Below the pieces are notes generated by a model. It did no database searches. It saw nothing but the letters and a program-made list of their open reading frames with translations, and was not told the DNA's origin. Below, one piece after another: positions 16,946 to 26,754 of a stretch of 64,000 nt of DNA. Every line of letters begins with the position of its first letter. Position 1 is the stretch's first letter. The position numbers and the translations under genes were made by a program. The DNA is from Bacteroidota bacterium (GTDB taxonomy: Bacteria > Bacteroidota > Bacteroidia > Sphingobacteriales > Sphingobacteriaceae): assembly GCA_026224775.1 (NCBI GenBank), contig JAMFRP010000033.1, positions 55,789 to 119,788 of the forward strand, given 5' to 3'.

Positions 16946-18952
16946 CTACCTAGCGTCCATGACTTTTACTTCAAATGGAGCTAATTTAACTACAAAGGTT
17001 TCGCTATTATAAAATGGTGTTTTTGCATTTGTTTTTGCATCATAAAAACAGTAATTAGCGCTATAACCGGTAGGTATATCTAACATCTGCCTTACATGCA
17101 CTGTAAATGTTTTTGTGTGCGATGTTGGGTTACGCAAACTCAACACGCCTTTTTTATCAGCCCAACCCGCATAGCCATAAACTTCACCTTTCAACGGGTT
17201 ACCGCCGACCCAGTGGGTATCGGCTAATTGTTTAGCGTGTGCTTTTGACCAGTTTGATGCATCGCGAATGCAATCCCAATCGACTGAATTTAATTTATGG
17301 GGATCGACATACAATTCCTGCAAGCTTGTTCCGCTTCCAAAGAATGCCCATATCTCATCACTGATGTCCTTGTTATCCATCTCCAGTGTGCCAGGCAAGC
17401 CACGATCGGCAATACAAATACCGTGGTACATTACCGAGTTTAGAGGATATAGCGGCGCACGTTTTACAATATTTTCATATGCCTGCCCATCTTTGTAGGT
17501 GATCCATTGCTGGCGTTTCGGGCCTTCGCCGCCTAAACCGGTATCATCACCTGCACGCCAGATGGCATCACCATATTTTAACCAGTAAACTGATGGCCAT
17601 GTACCAACGGTTAAACTCAGGTATAAATCAGGTTTATCGGTGCGTAACTCGGTTATCAGTTTTAAAAAGGCTTCTATATCTTTTTGATAAGTGATACTAG
17701 CACCACTCGCGCCGTTACCTGCACCTACCCCATCAAACTTAAATATGCTGATGTTATAATCCTTGATAAACGATGTAGTCACGCCCCTGAAACGTTTATA
17801 ATAATTTGACCCTGTTAATGAGAACCCGTTTTCGTTAGTTTCAAAAGGCGGTGTTTGTTTTGCACCGTAAGCGAGGCGTTGTTTTTTGTGCTCATCGTAA
17901 CCTCCCCAAGGCGAGATCCACACCCCAAGGGTTGAATTGGCCCCCTTAGCTGCTTTAGCTATTTTTGTAAACCCATTAGGAAAACCTGAATTAAATTGCC
18001 ACAAGGTTTTAGTATCATCCCAACCATCATCAAACAAAAAAGCTTTCAGTTTTACATGGCGTTTGTCTATCAAGCTGTCCTTAAATACTTTTATGCGATC
18101 AAGACAAACAGAATCGTTTAATTTACTGTCATCCCAGGAGATATCGAACCATGAGTTATAATGCAAAAACTGGCGATAAGGCACCGCTCTTTCGCGCTCA
18201 GTATAATACAGAAAACCACGGCGCAGTTGACCCACAGGCGTAGTACCCCAAACCGATGAAATAGTTAGCGGCGCTGAGTTATAAACCGGGTTTAAACGTG
18301 GCAGGTAAATAGACACACTGCTTTTGTTAGTCAATGTCTGGCTCATAGGATGTTCCAGCGAGAAGAACATATTGTTGTGTACCAATGGTGAGCCATCAAC
18401 TGTACCTTCTTTTTTTATGCCGATTGATGAGGGTAATTGTACCAGCGTAATTTTAGAGATTTTAACCGAATCAGCGGCGCTAAAAGTAAATACCTGACGG
18501 ACATAGTTACCCTCGTTTAACAAGCTCGCTTCCCAATGAACTTTTAGTCCAAGTTTAGCATCTTCCAGATCAGCACTTAGTTTTTTGCCGGATAGTTTGT
18601 CGGCGTATTTGAGTGCGTTTTCATCTCCGGTTATATCTGATGTAGTCGCTAAACCTACCACGGTAAATTCATTTGATGTGATGACTTTATCGCCAACCAA
18701 CAATGAAAATAAAGCGCTTTTCCCAATGGCTAAATGCTCATTAGTTTGCTTGTCGCTAAAACCGGCAATAGTCAATTTATCCCCATTAGTGGCAAAGCTC
18801 ATAGCAAGTGCCGTATTTTCAAAAGTTATGGTTTTGCCTACTTTTTTGATTGACGCAAGGCCGGGTTTATTGCCCGGGTAACCAACCTGGGCAATAGAAC
18901 AATTTAACCCGGCAATCAACCAAATCAAAAACAAAAAAAGTTTCTTATACAT
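16946..18952 (-). CDS. GH36-like alpha-galactosidase / alpha-N-acetylgalactosaminidase
   Basis: A secreted 668-residue clan GH-D enzyme. The signal peptide ends near residue 21 (NCSIAQ). After an N-terminal beta-domain comes a TIM barrel with AFLFDDGWDD (304-313), GVWISPWGGYDEH (343-355), the nucleophile Asp407 in SIFKFDGVGAG, and the acid/base Asp469/470 in IWRAGDDTG, followed by a C-terminal beta-domain. The type is related to clostridial AagA-like GH36 enzymes, whose Bacteroidota relatives are sometimes misannotated as enterotoxin. In a locus with galE and NahK-like genes, an alpha-linked Gal or GalNAc terminal residue is the likely target. It is the last gene of the PUL. Confidence 0.75.
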   Translation of the reverse strand: MYKKLFLFLIWLIAGLNCSIAQVGYPGNKPGLASIKKVGKTITFENTALAMSFATNGDKLTIAGFSDKQTNEHLAIGKSALFSLLVGDKVITSNEFTVVGLATTSDITGDENALKYADKLSGKKLSADLEDAKLGLKVHWEASLLNEGNYVRQVFTFSAADSVKISKITLVQLPSSIGIKKEGTVDGSPLVHNNMFFSLEHPMSQTLTNKSSVSIYLPRLNPVYNSAPLTISSVWGTTPVGQLRRGFLYYTERERAVPYRQFLHYNSWFDISWDDSKLNDSVCLDRIKVFKDSLIDKRHVKLKAFLFDDGWDDTKTLWQFNSGFPNGFTKIAKAAKGANSTLGVWISPWGGYDEHKKQRLAYGAKQTPPFETNENGFSLTGSNYYKRFRGVTTSFIKDYNISIFKFDGVGAGNGASGASITYQKDIEAFLKLITELRTDKPDLYLSLTVGTWPSVYWLKYGDAIWRAGDDTGLGGEGPKRQQWITYKDGQAYENIVKRAPLYPLNSVMYHGICIADRGLPGTLEMDNKDISDEIWAFFGSGTSLQELYVDPHKLNSVDWDCIRDASNWSKAHAKQLADTHWVGGNPLKGEVYGYAGWADKKGVLSLRNPTSHTKTFTVHVRQMLDIPTGYSANYCFYDAKTNAKTPFYNSETFVVKLAPFEVKVMDAR

Positions 18953-18962
18953 GTTATTAGCT

Positions 18963-19988
18963 TTAAAAAGGATTGTTATTAATATATTTTTCCCATGCCC
19001 ATGCCGATGACAACATACTGGTTAAATCGTTTTCGGCTTTCCAGTTTAATTCTTTTTCAGCTAGGCTCACATCGCCCCAAATTTTCACAATATCCCCATC
19101 GCGCGGCGGACCAATACGATAGTTCAATTGCTTACCGGTAACTTTTTCAAAGGTGTGGATCAACTCCAGTACAGAATAGCCATTCCCTGTACCCACATTA
19201 AACACTTCATAAGCAGCTGCCATTTGTTTGGCTTCCATGCGTTTTATGGCAGCAACATGTGCCTTAGCCAAATCAACCACATGGATAAAATCACGGATGC
19301 AGCTGCCATCAGGCGTATCAAACTTATCACCAAAAACGGTTAACTGTTCGCGCTTACCAATAGCTGTTTGGGTGATGAATGGCACCAGGTTTTGTGGTAC
19401 ACCGTTTGGCAACTCGCCTATTAAGGCTGATTGATGCGCGCCTACCGGATTAAAATATCTTAAGGCAATCACTTTTAGATCATCGGTTGCATTGGCTGTT
19501 TCTTTTAGGATCTCCTCGCCTATTTGCTTGGTGTTGCCATAAGGCGATTCTGCTTTTTTTATTTCCGCTTGTTCCGTAACAGGTAACGTATCTGGTTCCC
19601 CATAAACAGTGCATGATGAGGAGAATACAAAATTCACTGCGCTGCCCGCCAATGAGTTTAGCAAATTAACCAGCGTTGATATATTGTTATCATAATACAA
19701 TAGCGGATTTTTAACCGATTCGCTTACCGATTTTGAGGCGGCGAAATGTATTACGCCGCTTATATCAGTATGCTTTTTTAAAAATTCAATTATCGACGAT
19801 TTATCACGTAGATCGAGCTTTACAAAAGCAGGTTTTTTACCAGTGATGATCTCAATCTGTGTGAGTATCTTAATATCAGAGTTGGATAAATTATCTATTA
19901 TAACAACCTCGTAGCCGTTATTTTGCAATTCAACCACCGTATGTGCACCTATGTAGCCCGTGCCTCCTGTAACCAATATCTTTCCCAT
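18963..19988 (-). CDS. galE: UDP-glucose 4-epimerase
   Basis: Interconverts UDP-Glc/UDP-Gal and possibly the N-acetyl forms, in the cytosol. It is a 341-residue extended SDR: NAD loop GGTGYIG (residues 7-13), DNLSNSD near 32, the Ser-Ser-Cys-Thr triad region FSSSCTVYGE near 125, the catalytic YGNTK, and RYFNPVGAH near 180. It lies inside the PUL between the GH36-like and DUF4874 genes with gaps of 10 and 5 bp, so it belongs to this catabolic operon and argues for galactose or GalNAc in the substrate. Confidence 0.93.
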   Translation of the reverse strand: MGKILVTGGTGYIGAHTVVELQNNGYEVVIIDNLSNSDIKILTQIEIITGKKPAFVKLDLRDKSSIIEFLKKHTDISGVIHFAASKSVSESVKNPLLYYDNNISTLVNLLNSLAGSAVNFVFSSSCTVYGEPDTLPVTEQAEIKKAESPYGNTKQIGEEILKETANATDDLKVIALRYFNPVGAHQSALIGELPNGVPQNLVPFITQTAIGKREQLTVFGDKFDTPDGSCIRDFIHVVDLAKAHVAAIKRMEAKQMAAAYEVFNVGTGNGYSVLELIHTFEKVTGKQLNYRIGPPRDGDIVKIWGDVSLAEKELNWKAENDLTSMLSSAWAWEKYINNNPF

Positions 19989-19993
19989 TATTA

Positions 19994-21514
19994 TTATTTA
20001 ACCACTAAAGTCCCTTGTAATTTGTTATAACCTGTTGTTGTTTCCCAGGTGTTATTGTTTGCTAATTGTATACTGAAATTTGGATTTGTATTTAACGTAG
20101 TTGCATTATCAGGCATGTTTAACAATACATCATAATTACCTGCTGTAATACCTGATGGCATAGTTAATGTTTGTTGCAGGTTGATAGTACCTGTATACCA
20201 TTTGCGGATATCGGCATTGAATGTCGCCACGAATACCTTGCCTGATGTTTGATTACGCAGAACCAATTGTACCGGCCTTGGGTTATAAGGCGAAGCATAG
20301 CCAATATTATCAATAGTTAAGTTAACGCTGATGTTTCCGGTAGGGCTTGCCGATGTTGGCAGCTCGGCTTTGCGTAATACAAAACGATAACCTAGTTTTT
20401 GTTTGATACTGTCCATACAACCGCCGGACACCCAGTTGTTATTTAGATCAAGATCATAAACCGCATTCAAGAAACTGTAATGGAATTTTTCAAATTCCGA
20501 TTTGGCGATACCTGTAGGTTCGCACTCATTTTGCGGGGTGTACGCGTTGCTACAAGTTTCTCCTCCAACAGCGGTGTATTTGGTATCATACGATTCATAA
20601 TTTCTTAAAGCAGTTGTTGCATCCGCTTCAGGGCTTGATGAGTTACCATAGTCGAAATAAGTCCCTTCATCATTTGTGCTTGATAGAAAGCAATCGTTAT
20701 GAAAGCCTATACGCGCTTTATCTGTTTCGGTAAAAGCTTCAGCATCCGTCATGGCCGGGGAGTTTACACTTGCCTGGATACCGTAAACATATCTTTCTTT
20801 TAGCTGCGGTATACGCACCTGTATCATTCTATCGGCAGGTACCGCAACCAACATCGCCTTTAATACATCAATACGGTCCTGCCAGTTTTGATCCAGTAAT
20901 TTACCTTGTGTAGAGGCATCACCGAAATAATCAGTGTAATAGTTTTCTCCCCATATTCCGATAAAACCTAATTGCATACATGCAATAACATCTTCATTTT
21001 TCTGAAAATAAGGAGTTAACTGGCTAATATGATTCAAAATAACCGCCTTTGACGCATCTCCATAAGGAGGGCAAATAGACAAAGCAGGACAAGTTCCCGT
21101 GTGTGTAGTGCTTGTATATATAAATCTTGGAATCAATTTAATACCTGCTGCTCTGGCAGTCACGCAATCCGCATCAAGCTTCGACAAAAAATCAGCTGAT
21201 ATAGGGGAGCTTATAAAACTGTCTAAAACATATTCAACAAAAACTAAACTACTGGCTACGGTATATGTAGCACCGGGAATGCTTTGAGTAGTCCTGTAAG
21301 CTTTTAGTGTGGCTAAGTCCAGTGGGGTATAGTTGCTTGCATATATTTCATCGAATTGAAAAAATCCTCTTTCAGGATTTACAATATCCTGGGTACTCTC
21401 GGTATACGTGGCGGTTGTTGCTGTGTCAGCCGGTGGATTTTTAATAGCCAGTTCCTTTTTGCTGCACGACATTATGAATAATGCAGACGTGAGTAACAGT
21501 ATTAATGCTTTCAT
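19994..21514 (-). CDS. DUF4874/DUF4832 lipoprotein, putative glycan-active enzyme
   Basis: A 506-residue surface or periplasmic lipoprotein: signal with lipobox (ALFIMSC, Cys17). The NPERGFFQFDE segment (about residue 47) is the hallmark of DUF4874 proteins. The first part looks like a TIM-barrel-like region (GIKLIPRFIY, GFIGIWGENYYTDYFG), followed by a C-terminal DUF4832-type beta-sandwich (LTIDNIGYASPYNPRPVQLVL). In the sequence, Glu in IWGENYY could be catalytic. It sits within the PUL, so an unassigned hydrolase or binding protein for the imported glycan is plausible. This is one of the least understood genes here. Confidence 0.65.
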   Translation of the reverse strand: MKALILLLTSALFIMSCSKKELAIKNPPADTATTATYTESTQDIVNPERGFFQFDEIYASNYTPLDLATLKAYRTTQSIPGATYTVASSLVFVEYVLDSFISSPISADFLSKLDADCVTARAAGIKLIPRFIYTSTTHTGTCPALSICPPYGDASKAVILNHISQLTPYFQKNEDVIACMQLGFIGIWGENYYTDYFGDASTQGKLLDQNWQDRIDVLKAMLVAVPADRMIQVRIPQLKERYVYGIQASVNSPAMTDAEAFTETDKARIGFHNDCFLSSTNDEGTYFDYGNSSSPEADATTALRNYESYDTKYTAVGGETCSNAYTPQNECEPTGIAKSEFEKFHYSFLNAVYDLDLNNNWVSGGCMDSIKQKLGYRFVLRKAELPTSASPTGNISVNLTIDNIGYASPYNPRPVQLVLRNQTSGKVFVATFNADIRKWYTGTINLQQTLTMPSGITAGNYDVLLNMPDNATTLNTNPNFSIQLANNNTWETTTGYNKLQGTLVVK

Positions 21515-21540
21515 GATTGTTTAATTAGTATTAATTAACA

Positions 21541-23151
21541 TTATAGTTTCTTAAAAACAGGCACATCGCCCAGTCCTACCTCAACAATCTTTACTGATGG
21601 CCCCTTGAATATTTTTCCATCTTCACTTTGCCATTTACCTTTCGGGAACATTATTTTTCGATGATCGGCCTTTTCTAAAACAGGCGCCACCATAATCATT
21701 TTACCCAGCATAAACTGATCTTTAACCGTATCTAACCCTTGTCCCGGGAACTCATATTCCATATTCCGCACTACAGGCTCGCCGGTTACGGCTGACTGTT
21801 TAACTGTTTGCATGATATAAGCGGTGTATTTCGAACGAAGCGCAACAGCTTTTTTTACCGCCGCCAAATGACTTGCATCCAGTATGCGCCATGGCGCGAC
21901 CGAAAACTGCATCATTGGCATCAAAGCACTACATTGAGCTGATCTTACCACCAAATCCTGATCGAAATGGTTTAGGCCTATAAATGAGCCATACTCTCCC
22001 CCGCCAATCATATCAGGGCAGGTAAACTGGTAACCTAATAAGCCAGAGGCTGTAATATTGGGTATCAGTTTTTGCAGATCATTCCAGTTATGCTTTTTAT
22101 CACGTAATCTCTCGGCAAGAGGTTGGCCACCCCGCTTCCACATGGCGCGGTATTCATTTAACGGGTATGATAAACCAATGCTTCCCCATAATTCTGATTG
22201 TTGATTAGGTGTAGCAGGTTTAAAAGAGATCACGTTCGATGGATAAAACTCCATGTCCCCGGCATCAAACTTAAATCCATCAAGGCCGTAAGTATCCACC
22301 ATGTACTGTAACTGTGCTTTATACCATTGTACCGCATCTGGATTAGTAAAATCAAGTTCCGCACTGTAGCCATTCCACCAGCTGATTATTGCTGGTTTAG
22401 ATGCTTTATCCCATGTTAAGGCTTTGTCGCCCTGGTCATCCAGCAGAAGCAGTTTTTTTGCTTCGAGATCTCTTGATATTTCACTATCTGATGAAATGAA
22501 CGGACAAACCCATACCATTACTTTAAAGCCCAATTGGTGTAGCTCAGCAATCATTTGCTTTGCATCAGTAAACCGATCTTTTCTAAAGCTGAACTTTCCA
22601 TAAAAATCCATCCAGTTATCATCAATCATCAATACTCCCGGAGGAAATCCGTTATCTATAATTTGATGAGCATATTTTAAAATATCTGTTTGGTTTTGAT
22701 TATAAACCAACTCAATCCATGTGTTGTATTGCGGGCGGGCGAACAACAGACTATCAGGCATCTGACCGCTTGCCGCGAATTTGCTTTTACTTGCAGCTTT
22801 AAATGCATCGGATAAAGTGTTGCCTGCTTTTACAACTGAAACACTATCTAATGCTTTATCAATAATTAACTGGTTGCCTTGGATTGTAAATTCAAAAGGC
22901 TGATCACTCCATATATAGCGGCCTTTGGTTGATAATAACAATGGTGCAGACTGATTGTCTTTATTATCACCATACAAATTAAAACTATAACCATTTTGAA
23001 AAGGCATTACATGGCCATCATCAACAGTGCCGCCAAACCACTTCTCTCCGGCTTCAATAGTTATATTTCTTTTAGCAGATTGATTTGTTTGGGCAGTAGA
23101 TACCCCGCATACCCATATTAAAAGGCAGGTTACAATTGTTAGCTTATTCAT
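21541..23151 (-). CDS. GH31 family alpha-glycosidase, short MYORG-like subgroup
   Basis: A secreted 536-residue GH31 enzyme with signal peptide (cleavage after VSTA, residue 20). Barrel motifs are YNTWIELVYNQ (142-152), GVLMIDDNWMDFYG (172-185), GFKVMVWVCPFIS (208-220) and the nucleophile Asp296 in LDGFKFDAGD; the CPDMIGGGEYGS loop follows. The motif pattern and small N-terminal domain fit the MYORG-like GH31 group, which includes alpha-galactosidases, better than classical alpha-glucosidases. Substrate is inferred from context (alpha-Gal or alpha-HexNAc). It lies 8 bp downstream of the NagX-like gene. Confidence 0.78.
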   Translation of the reverse strand: MNKLTIVTCLLIWVCGVSTAQTNQSAKRNITIEAGEKWFGGTVDDGHVMPFQNGYSFNLYGDNKDNQSAPLLLSTKGRYIWSDQPFEFTIQGNQLIIDKALDSVSVVKAGNTLSDAFKAASKSKFAASGQMPDSLLFARPQYNTWIELVYNQNQTDILKYAHQIIDNGFPPGVLMIDDNWMDFYGKFSFRKDRFTDAKQMIAELHQLGFKVMVWVCPFISSDSEISRDLEAKKLLLLDDQGDKALTWDKASKPAIISWWNGYSAELDFTNPDAVQWYKAQLQYMVDTYGLDGFKFDAGDMEFYPSNVISFKPATPNQQSELWGSIGLSYPLNEYRAMWKRGGQPLAERLRDKKHNWNDLQKLIPNITASGLLGYQFTCPDMIGGGEYGSFIGLNHFDQDLVVRSAQCSALMPMMQFSVAPWRILDASHLAAVKKAVALRSKYTAYIMQTVKQSAVTGEPVVRNMEYEFPGQGLDTVKDQFMLGKMIMVAPVLEKADHRKIMFPKGKWQSEDGKIFKGPSVKIVEVGLGDVPVFKKL

Positions 23152-23159
23152 TTGTTGGT

Positions 23160-24272
23160 TTATATTTTGATAAACACTTTATGCTTACTCAGGAAATAAC
23201 ACAGGTACCACTCAGCAAATAAGGTAACTAGTGCAGAAATTACAGCTATAATATTTAAAGGCATACCGGTAAATCCCATAAATCCTTTTACAAAAATGCC
23301 TATGGCGCCATTGAACCATTGCGCGCCAACGGTTTCAAAAAACAGGTAAATAAATATGGAATTCATGCCCACTACCACACAAACCCAGGCATATTTATTT
23401 ACTTGTTTAATATCAACCAGCCAGTATAAGAAGGCCATAATGATCAATACCCATCCACCTGATGCTAAAGTGAAAGAACTGGTGCTTATCCGTTTGATAA
23501 TAGGGACAATATTTGTAACATCAAGCCCGAAACCCAATACCAACCCAACCAAACCGGCTATTAGCAGGTAAAGTATTTTTTTATTGGATGATTCTTTTGA
23601 GATCAATAATTTACCCGCCAGAACACCCCAAATGGTATGTGCGGCTGTAGGTATTATATTTATCGCTACCCAACCATCAGTATTTATTTTACCCATTAGC
23701 ACCGTATCCATATAAGCCCCGAAATTGTGAAACTCTACATAAGGTTGATTAAAGCCCGGCATTAATATGTTGCGGTACAATACATCTGTAATGATTAATA
23801 ACGCGACAGAAAAAGCGATCTGGAACCAAAATGACCTGTTAATAATCAGATAAGCAATAAGCGTTGTAAAGGCCAGTTGTGTTAACACATTCCAAAGCTC
23901 GAACACTAATTTACCGGCATAAATACAGTGAAGACCTGTACCCAATATAAATAGTTTTAATGATCGGATGGCTATGTGCTTAAAGTTTTGCTGCCATGTT
24001 ATCCCCTTTTGCAATTTTGAGTGGTAAGAGATATACATTGCCGCCCCGGCCATTAGCATGAAGGCAGGCTGCACGCAATCCCAAAAGTGCAGGCCATGCC
24101 ACGGATCATGAAAAAACTGATTAATAAAACCGTCGGCTACACCTCCTAAATGCAGGGCCTGCAAATTTACATACACCAAACAGCTTTCGCCGGCTAGCAG
24201 AATCATTATAAGGCCTCGCATTACATCTAAGGAGATGAGCCTGTTTGACGATTTTGGAATGATGCTTTCCAT
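23160..24272 (-). CDS. NagX/HGSNAT-like multi-pass membrane protein (DUF5009-type)
   Basis: A 370-residue integral membrane protein with about ten helices. The N-terminal RLISLDVMRGLIMILLAGES is the signature of the heparan-alpha-glucosaminide N-acetyltransferase-like (NagX/YeiB-related) group, and HFWDCVQPAFMLMAGAAMYIS and IPTAAHTIWGVLAGKLL match that fold. Proteins of this kind commonly occur in Bacteroidota glycan loci near amino-sugar genes and may transfer acetyl groups across the membrane or help with amino-sugar uptake; the biochemical role is not settled. It is located between the PKD lipoprotein and GH31 genes. Confidence 0.7.
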   Translation of the reverse strand: MESIIPKSSNRLISLDVMRGLIMILLAGESCLVYVNLQALHLGGVADGFINQFFHDPWHGLHFWDCVQPAFMLMAGAAMYISYHSKLQKGITWQQNFKHIAIRSLKLFILGTGLHCIYAGKLVFELWNVLTQLAFTTLIAYLIINRSFWFQIAFSVALLIITDVLYRNILMPGFNQPYVEFHNFGAYMDTVLMGKINTDGWVAINIIPTAAHTIWGVLAGKLLISKESSNKKILYLLIAGLVGLVLGFGLDVTNIVPIIKRISTSSFTLASGGWVLIIMAFLYWLVDIKQVNKYAWVCVVVGMNSIFIYLFFETVGAQWFNGAIGIFVKGFMGFTGMPLNIIAVISALVTLFAEWYLCYFLSKHKVFIKI

Positions 24273-24306
24273 TTAAACTAATTATTAACTATAGCTGATA
24301 TTAATA

Positions 24307-25182
24307 TTATTGGCTGATATCAAGTGTAATAGGTGCCGAGCCATTACCTGGCATCCAACCGATATTGTTATAAGCATCATCACTTACTATAATAGCTATT
24401 TTCATTCCGCCACCAGTTAAACCACCTATTTTACTGCGTGATAAGGCCATCTCGAAAGTAGTAACCCCGTTTACTTCCTGTACTGTGCCCAGTGTGTAAA
24501 ACCCTGCGATACTTAAAGCATTGAATGAAAAAGAATTCTGAGCGCCAGTGTGCTGATATTGAACAAGCGGAGTTCCCGTATTATCAAGCACCTGACCTTC
24601 AAGCAAATAATCATAACCACCACCGGGTATTGCCCCTGTACTTAAACCTGTTGAAGCATCATTATCGGTATCCAGGTAAAAGTCGAATATATTTGCATCA
24701 GCAACGTGTACGGCCAATTTCATATAGATGTAGATATTCTGACTATCGTAATCAAATTTAGCTTCCTGCACTACGCCCCCAAGCGCGGCTGTAGGCGGTA
24801 TTACTATATTTGAAATTGTATCCCAGTCCGCCAATGTATTGTCATTCAACAATATTGGCGAACTTTTAGATACGTGAATAATTGTTGAACCATTTATCAC
24901 ATTTCCGTTGTTTAATGTTGCATATAAGGTAACTACGTGTTTACCTTTTGCTTTATAGGTGTGCACAGGGTTGGTTTCGGTTGAACTGGTGGTGTCACCA
25001 AAATCCCACCTGAATGATTTGGCATCAGTTGTGGTATTTTTAAATGTAACCGTATAACTTTTTACCGAATCAGTAAAAACCACATCTTTCACCGGCAGTT
25101 CAGGGTTCTTTTTACAGGCCTGGAATCCTATCGCAAGGCTTCCTAATAAAAGGCAGCCTAATATATATTTGAATTTTTTCAT
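24307..25182 (-). CDS. PKD-domain lipoprotein, SusE-position surface glycan-binding candidate
   Basis: The ORF track begins at 25203, but the ATG at 25182 (MKKFKYILGCLLLGSLAIGF) starts the lipoprotein signal directly. The lipid-attachment Cys is in GFQACKK. Residues about 35-105 form a PKD domain (FRWDFGDTTSSTETNPVHTY, KGKHVVTLYAT). The rest resembles a beta-sandwich with FDFYLDTDNDASTG, an Asp-rich calcium-like loop found in SusE/CBM9-like outer-membrane binding proteins. It lies directly after susD, the usual position of a surface glycan-binding protein. Confidence 0.72.
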   Translation of the reverse strand: MKKFKYILGCLLLGSLAIGFQACKKNPELPVKDVVFTDSVKSYTVTFKNTTTDAKSFRWDFGDTTSSTETNPVHTYKAKGKHVVTLYATLNNGNVINGSTIIHVSKSSPILLNDNTLADWDTISNIVIPPTAALGGVVQEAKFDYDSQNIYIYMKLAVHVADANIFDFYLDTDNDASTGLSTGAIPGGGYDYLLEGQVLDNTGTPLVQYQHTGAQNSFSFNALSIAGFYTLGTVQEVNGVTTFEMALSRSKIGGLTGGGMKIAIIVSDDAYNNIGWMPGNGSAPITLDISQ

Positions 25183-25222
25183 ATCATTTTTATTAAAAAA
25201 CAATTAAATATTTTACTAATAA

Positions 25223-26743
25223 CTATGGATTTTGAGTTGCTGCTGTATTAGACAGTATCTCGGCCTCCGGTATGTAATAAATGATCTTGGTACTGGTATA
25301 AGGGATGATCATATTAGGATAATTAGCAGGAGGAACACTTAGGTTAATAGCACTCGCTTGTAAACCTTGCAAATGATAACCCCAATAAGTTTTATTCATA
25401 CTTTGCTTGTTGCGATATACTGTAAAAGTACGATCGGCCTCAAATGCTAATTCTAATCTTCTTTCCTGTAATACCGCACCTAATACAGTTTGGCCGGTTG
25501 GTACGGTGCCATTATAAAGTGCTCCGGATAAACCTCTGTTCGACCGGATGAAATCCACATCATTAAGTGCTGGGGATGTTTGGCCCAGATTTGCTTCAGC
25601 CTCTGCCCTGTTCAAATACATTTCTGAAAGGCGGAACATAATTGGCGAGCTTAATGTAGGGCTACCTCCCTGACCGGAGAACTTAGTTACATAATAAATT
25701 GGGATACCATTTTTATATTGCTGTGCACCTGTTGAATCAACATCATCATCAATATATGAGGTACGTACATCTGATGGGTTTTGAGCATACAAATCGCGTA
25801 GTGGCTGTGAAGCATACTCCTCACCCCAGCCAGAGTTACCATTAGAATAGTATTGAGAAGCAATAGAACCTAATTTACCATAATCATCTAACACATCAAA
25901 TGCTATGCAGAATATAGTTTCTTTATCCGTTTGCGCATTTGCAAAAAGTGTTTTATAATCTGAAGCAGTTGCTTCGGTAAACTTACCTGAATTGATTACA
26001 GCATTACTATAGGTGATAGTGCTTTGATAATCACCTTCGTAAAGAGAAACACGTGATAATAAAGCTTCAGCCGCTTCTTTTGTTGCAAAGGTAACCCCCC
26101 TTGATGCACCGTCAGTCATTAAAGTAGATGATTTGATAGCATCGGCAATTACTTGCGCATATACATCTTTAACTGACGAACGTGCTTTTATGGCAGGATC
26201 AGTAGTTGAGGTCCTCAAAACAATGCCTGGAGCAGCCGGATTAATGGTATATGGCTCTGCAAAAAAGCGGGCTAAATTAAAATGACAGAACGCACGTAAA
26301 AAGTAGCACTCGCCGATTAGTTGCTGTTGAGCAGCACTTGGGTTGCTTATTTTTGATCCTGCTTCAATAACTGTATTCGCGTCACTGATAATTTTGTAGG
26401 ATATGTACCAGAAATAACTGGCATTTTCCTGAGTTGGTGTAAAGCCCAAAGAGAATGTCAGAAAAAATGGATCGGTTGTTACTTGTCCGCATACCACATC
26501 ATCCGAAGCAAAGTCAGACATCTGGAAATACTGGCGCAGGTACATATTGTTCAAATCGGTTGTGCCTTCAAATACCTCGTGGTCTTTGAACAAGGCATAG
26601 GCACCATTTACCGCGTTTAATAAACCATCGGAGGTTGTAGCCAATGATGCTGTTGTTACCGCATTAGTAGGGTTATCTTCAAGCTTACAGCCTGAGTATA
26701 TAAGCATTGAAAATGCTGTTATAAGTAATAATTTATTTTTCAT
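25223..26743 (-). CDS. SusD/RagB family starch-binding-like outer-membrane lipoprotein
   Basis: Surface glycan-capture partner of the SusC transporter. The ATG at 26743 is preferred; the track start at 26746 is a GTG one codon earlier. Signal and lipobox are LIYSGCK. The alpha-helical TPR-like scaffold shows the family segments YFLRAFCHFNLARFFAEP (about residues 145-165), RSSVKDVYAQVIADA, ATKEAAEALLSRVSLYEGDY and the C-terminal RLSEMYLNRAEAEANLG...RRLELAFEADRTF...IPEAEI. It lies 8 bp downstream of susC, as in a canonical SusCD pair. Confidence 0.93.
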   Translation of the reverse strand: MKNKLLLITAFSMLIYSGCKLEDNPTNAVTTASLATTSDGLLNAVNGAYALFKDHEVFEGTTDLNNMYLRQYFQMSDFASDDVVCGQVTTDPFFLTFSLGFTPTQENASYFWYISYKIISDANTVIEAGSKISNPSAAQQQLIGECYFLRAFCHFNLARFFAEPYTINPAAPGIVLRTSTTDPAIKARSSVKDVYAQVIADAIKSSTLMTDGASRGVTFATKEAAEALLSRVSLYEGDYQSTITYSNAVINSGKFTEATASDYKTLFANAQTDKETIFCIAFDVLDDYGKLGSIASQYYSNGNSGWGEEYASQPLRDLYAQNPSDVRTSYIDDDVDSTGAQQYKNGIPIYYVTKFSGQGGSPTLSSPIMFRLSEMYLNRAEAEANLGQTSPALNDVDFIRSNRGLSGALYNGTVPTGQTVLGAVLQERRLELAFEADRTFTVYRNKQSMNKTYWGYHLQGLQASAINLSVPPANYPNMIIPYTSTKIIYYIPEAEILSNTAATQNP

Positions 26744-26754
26744 CACCTGATCTT

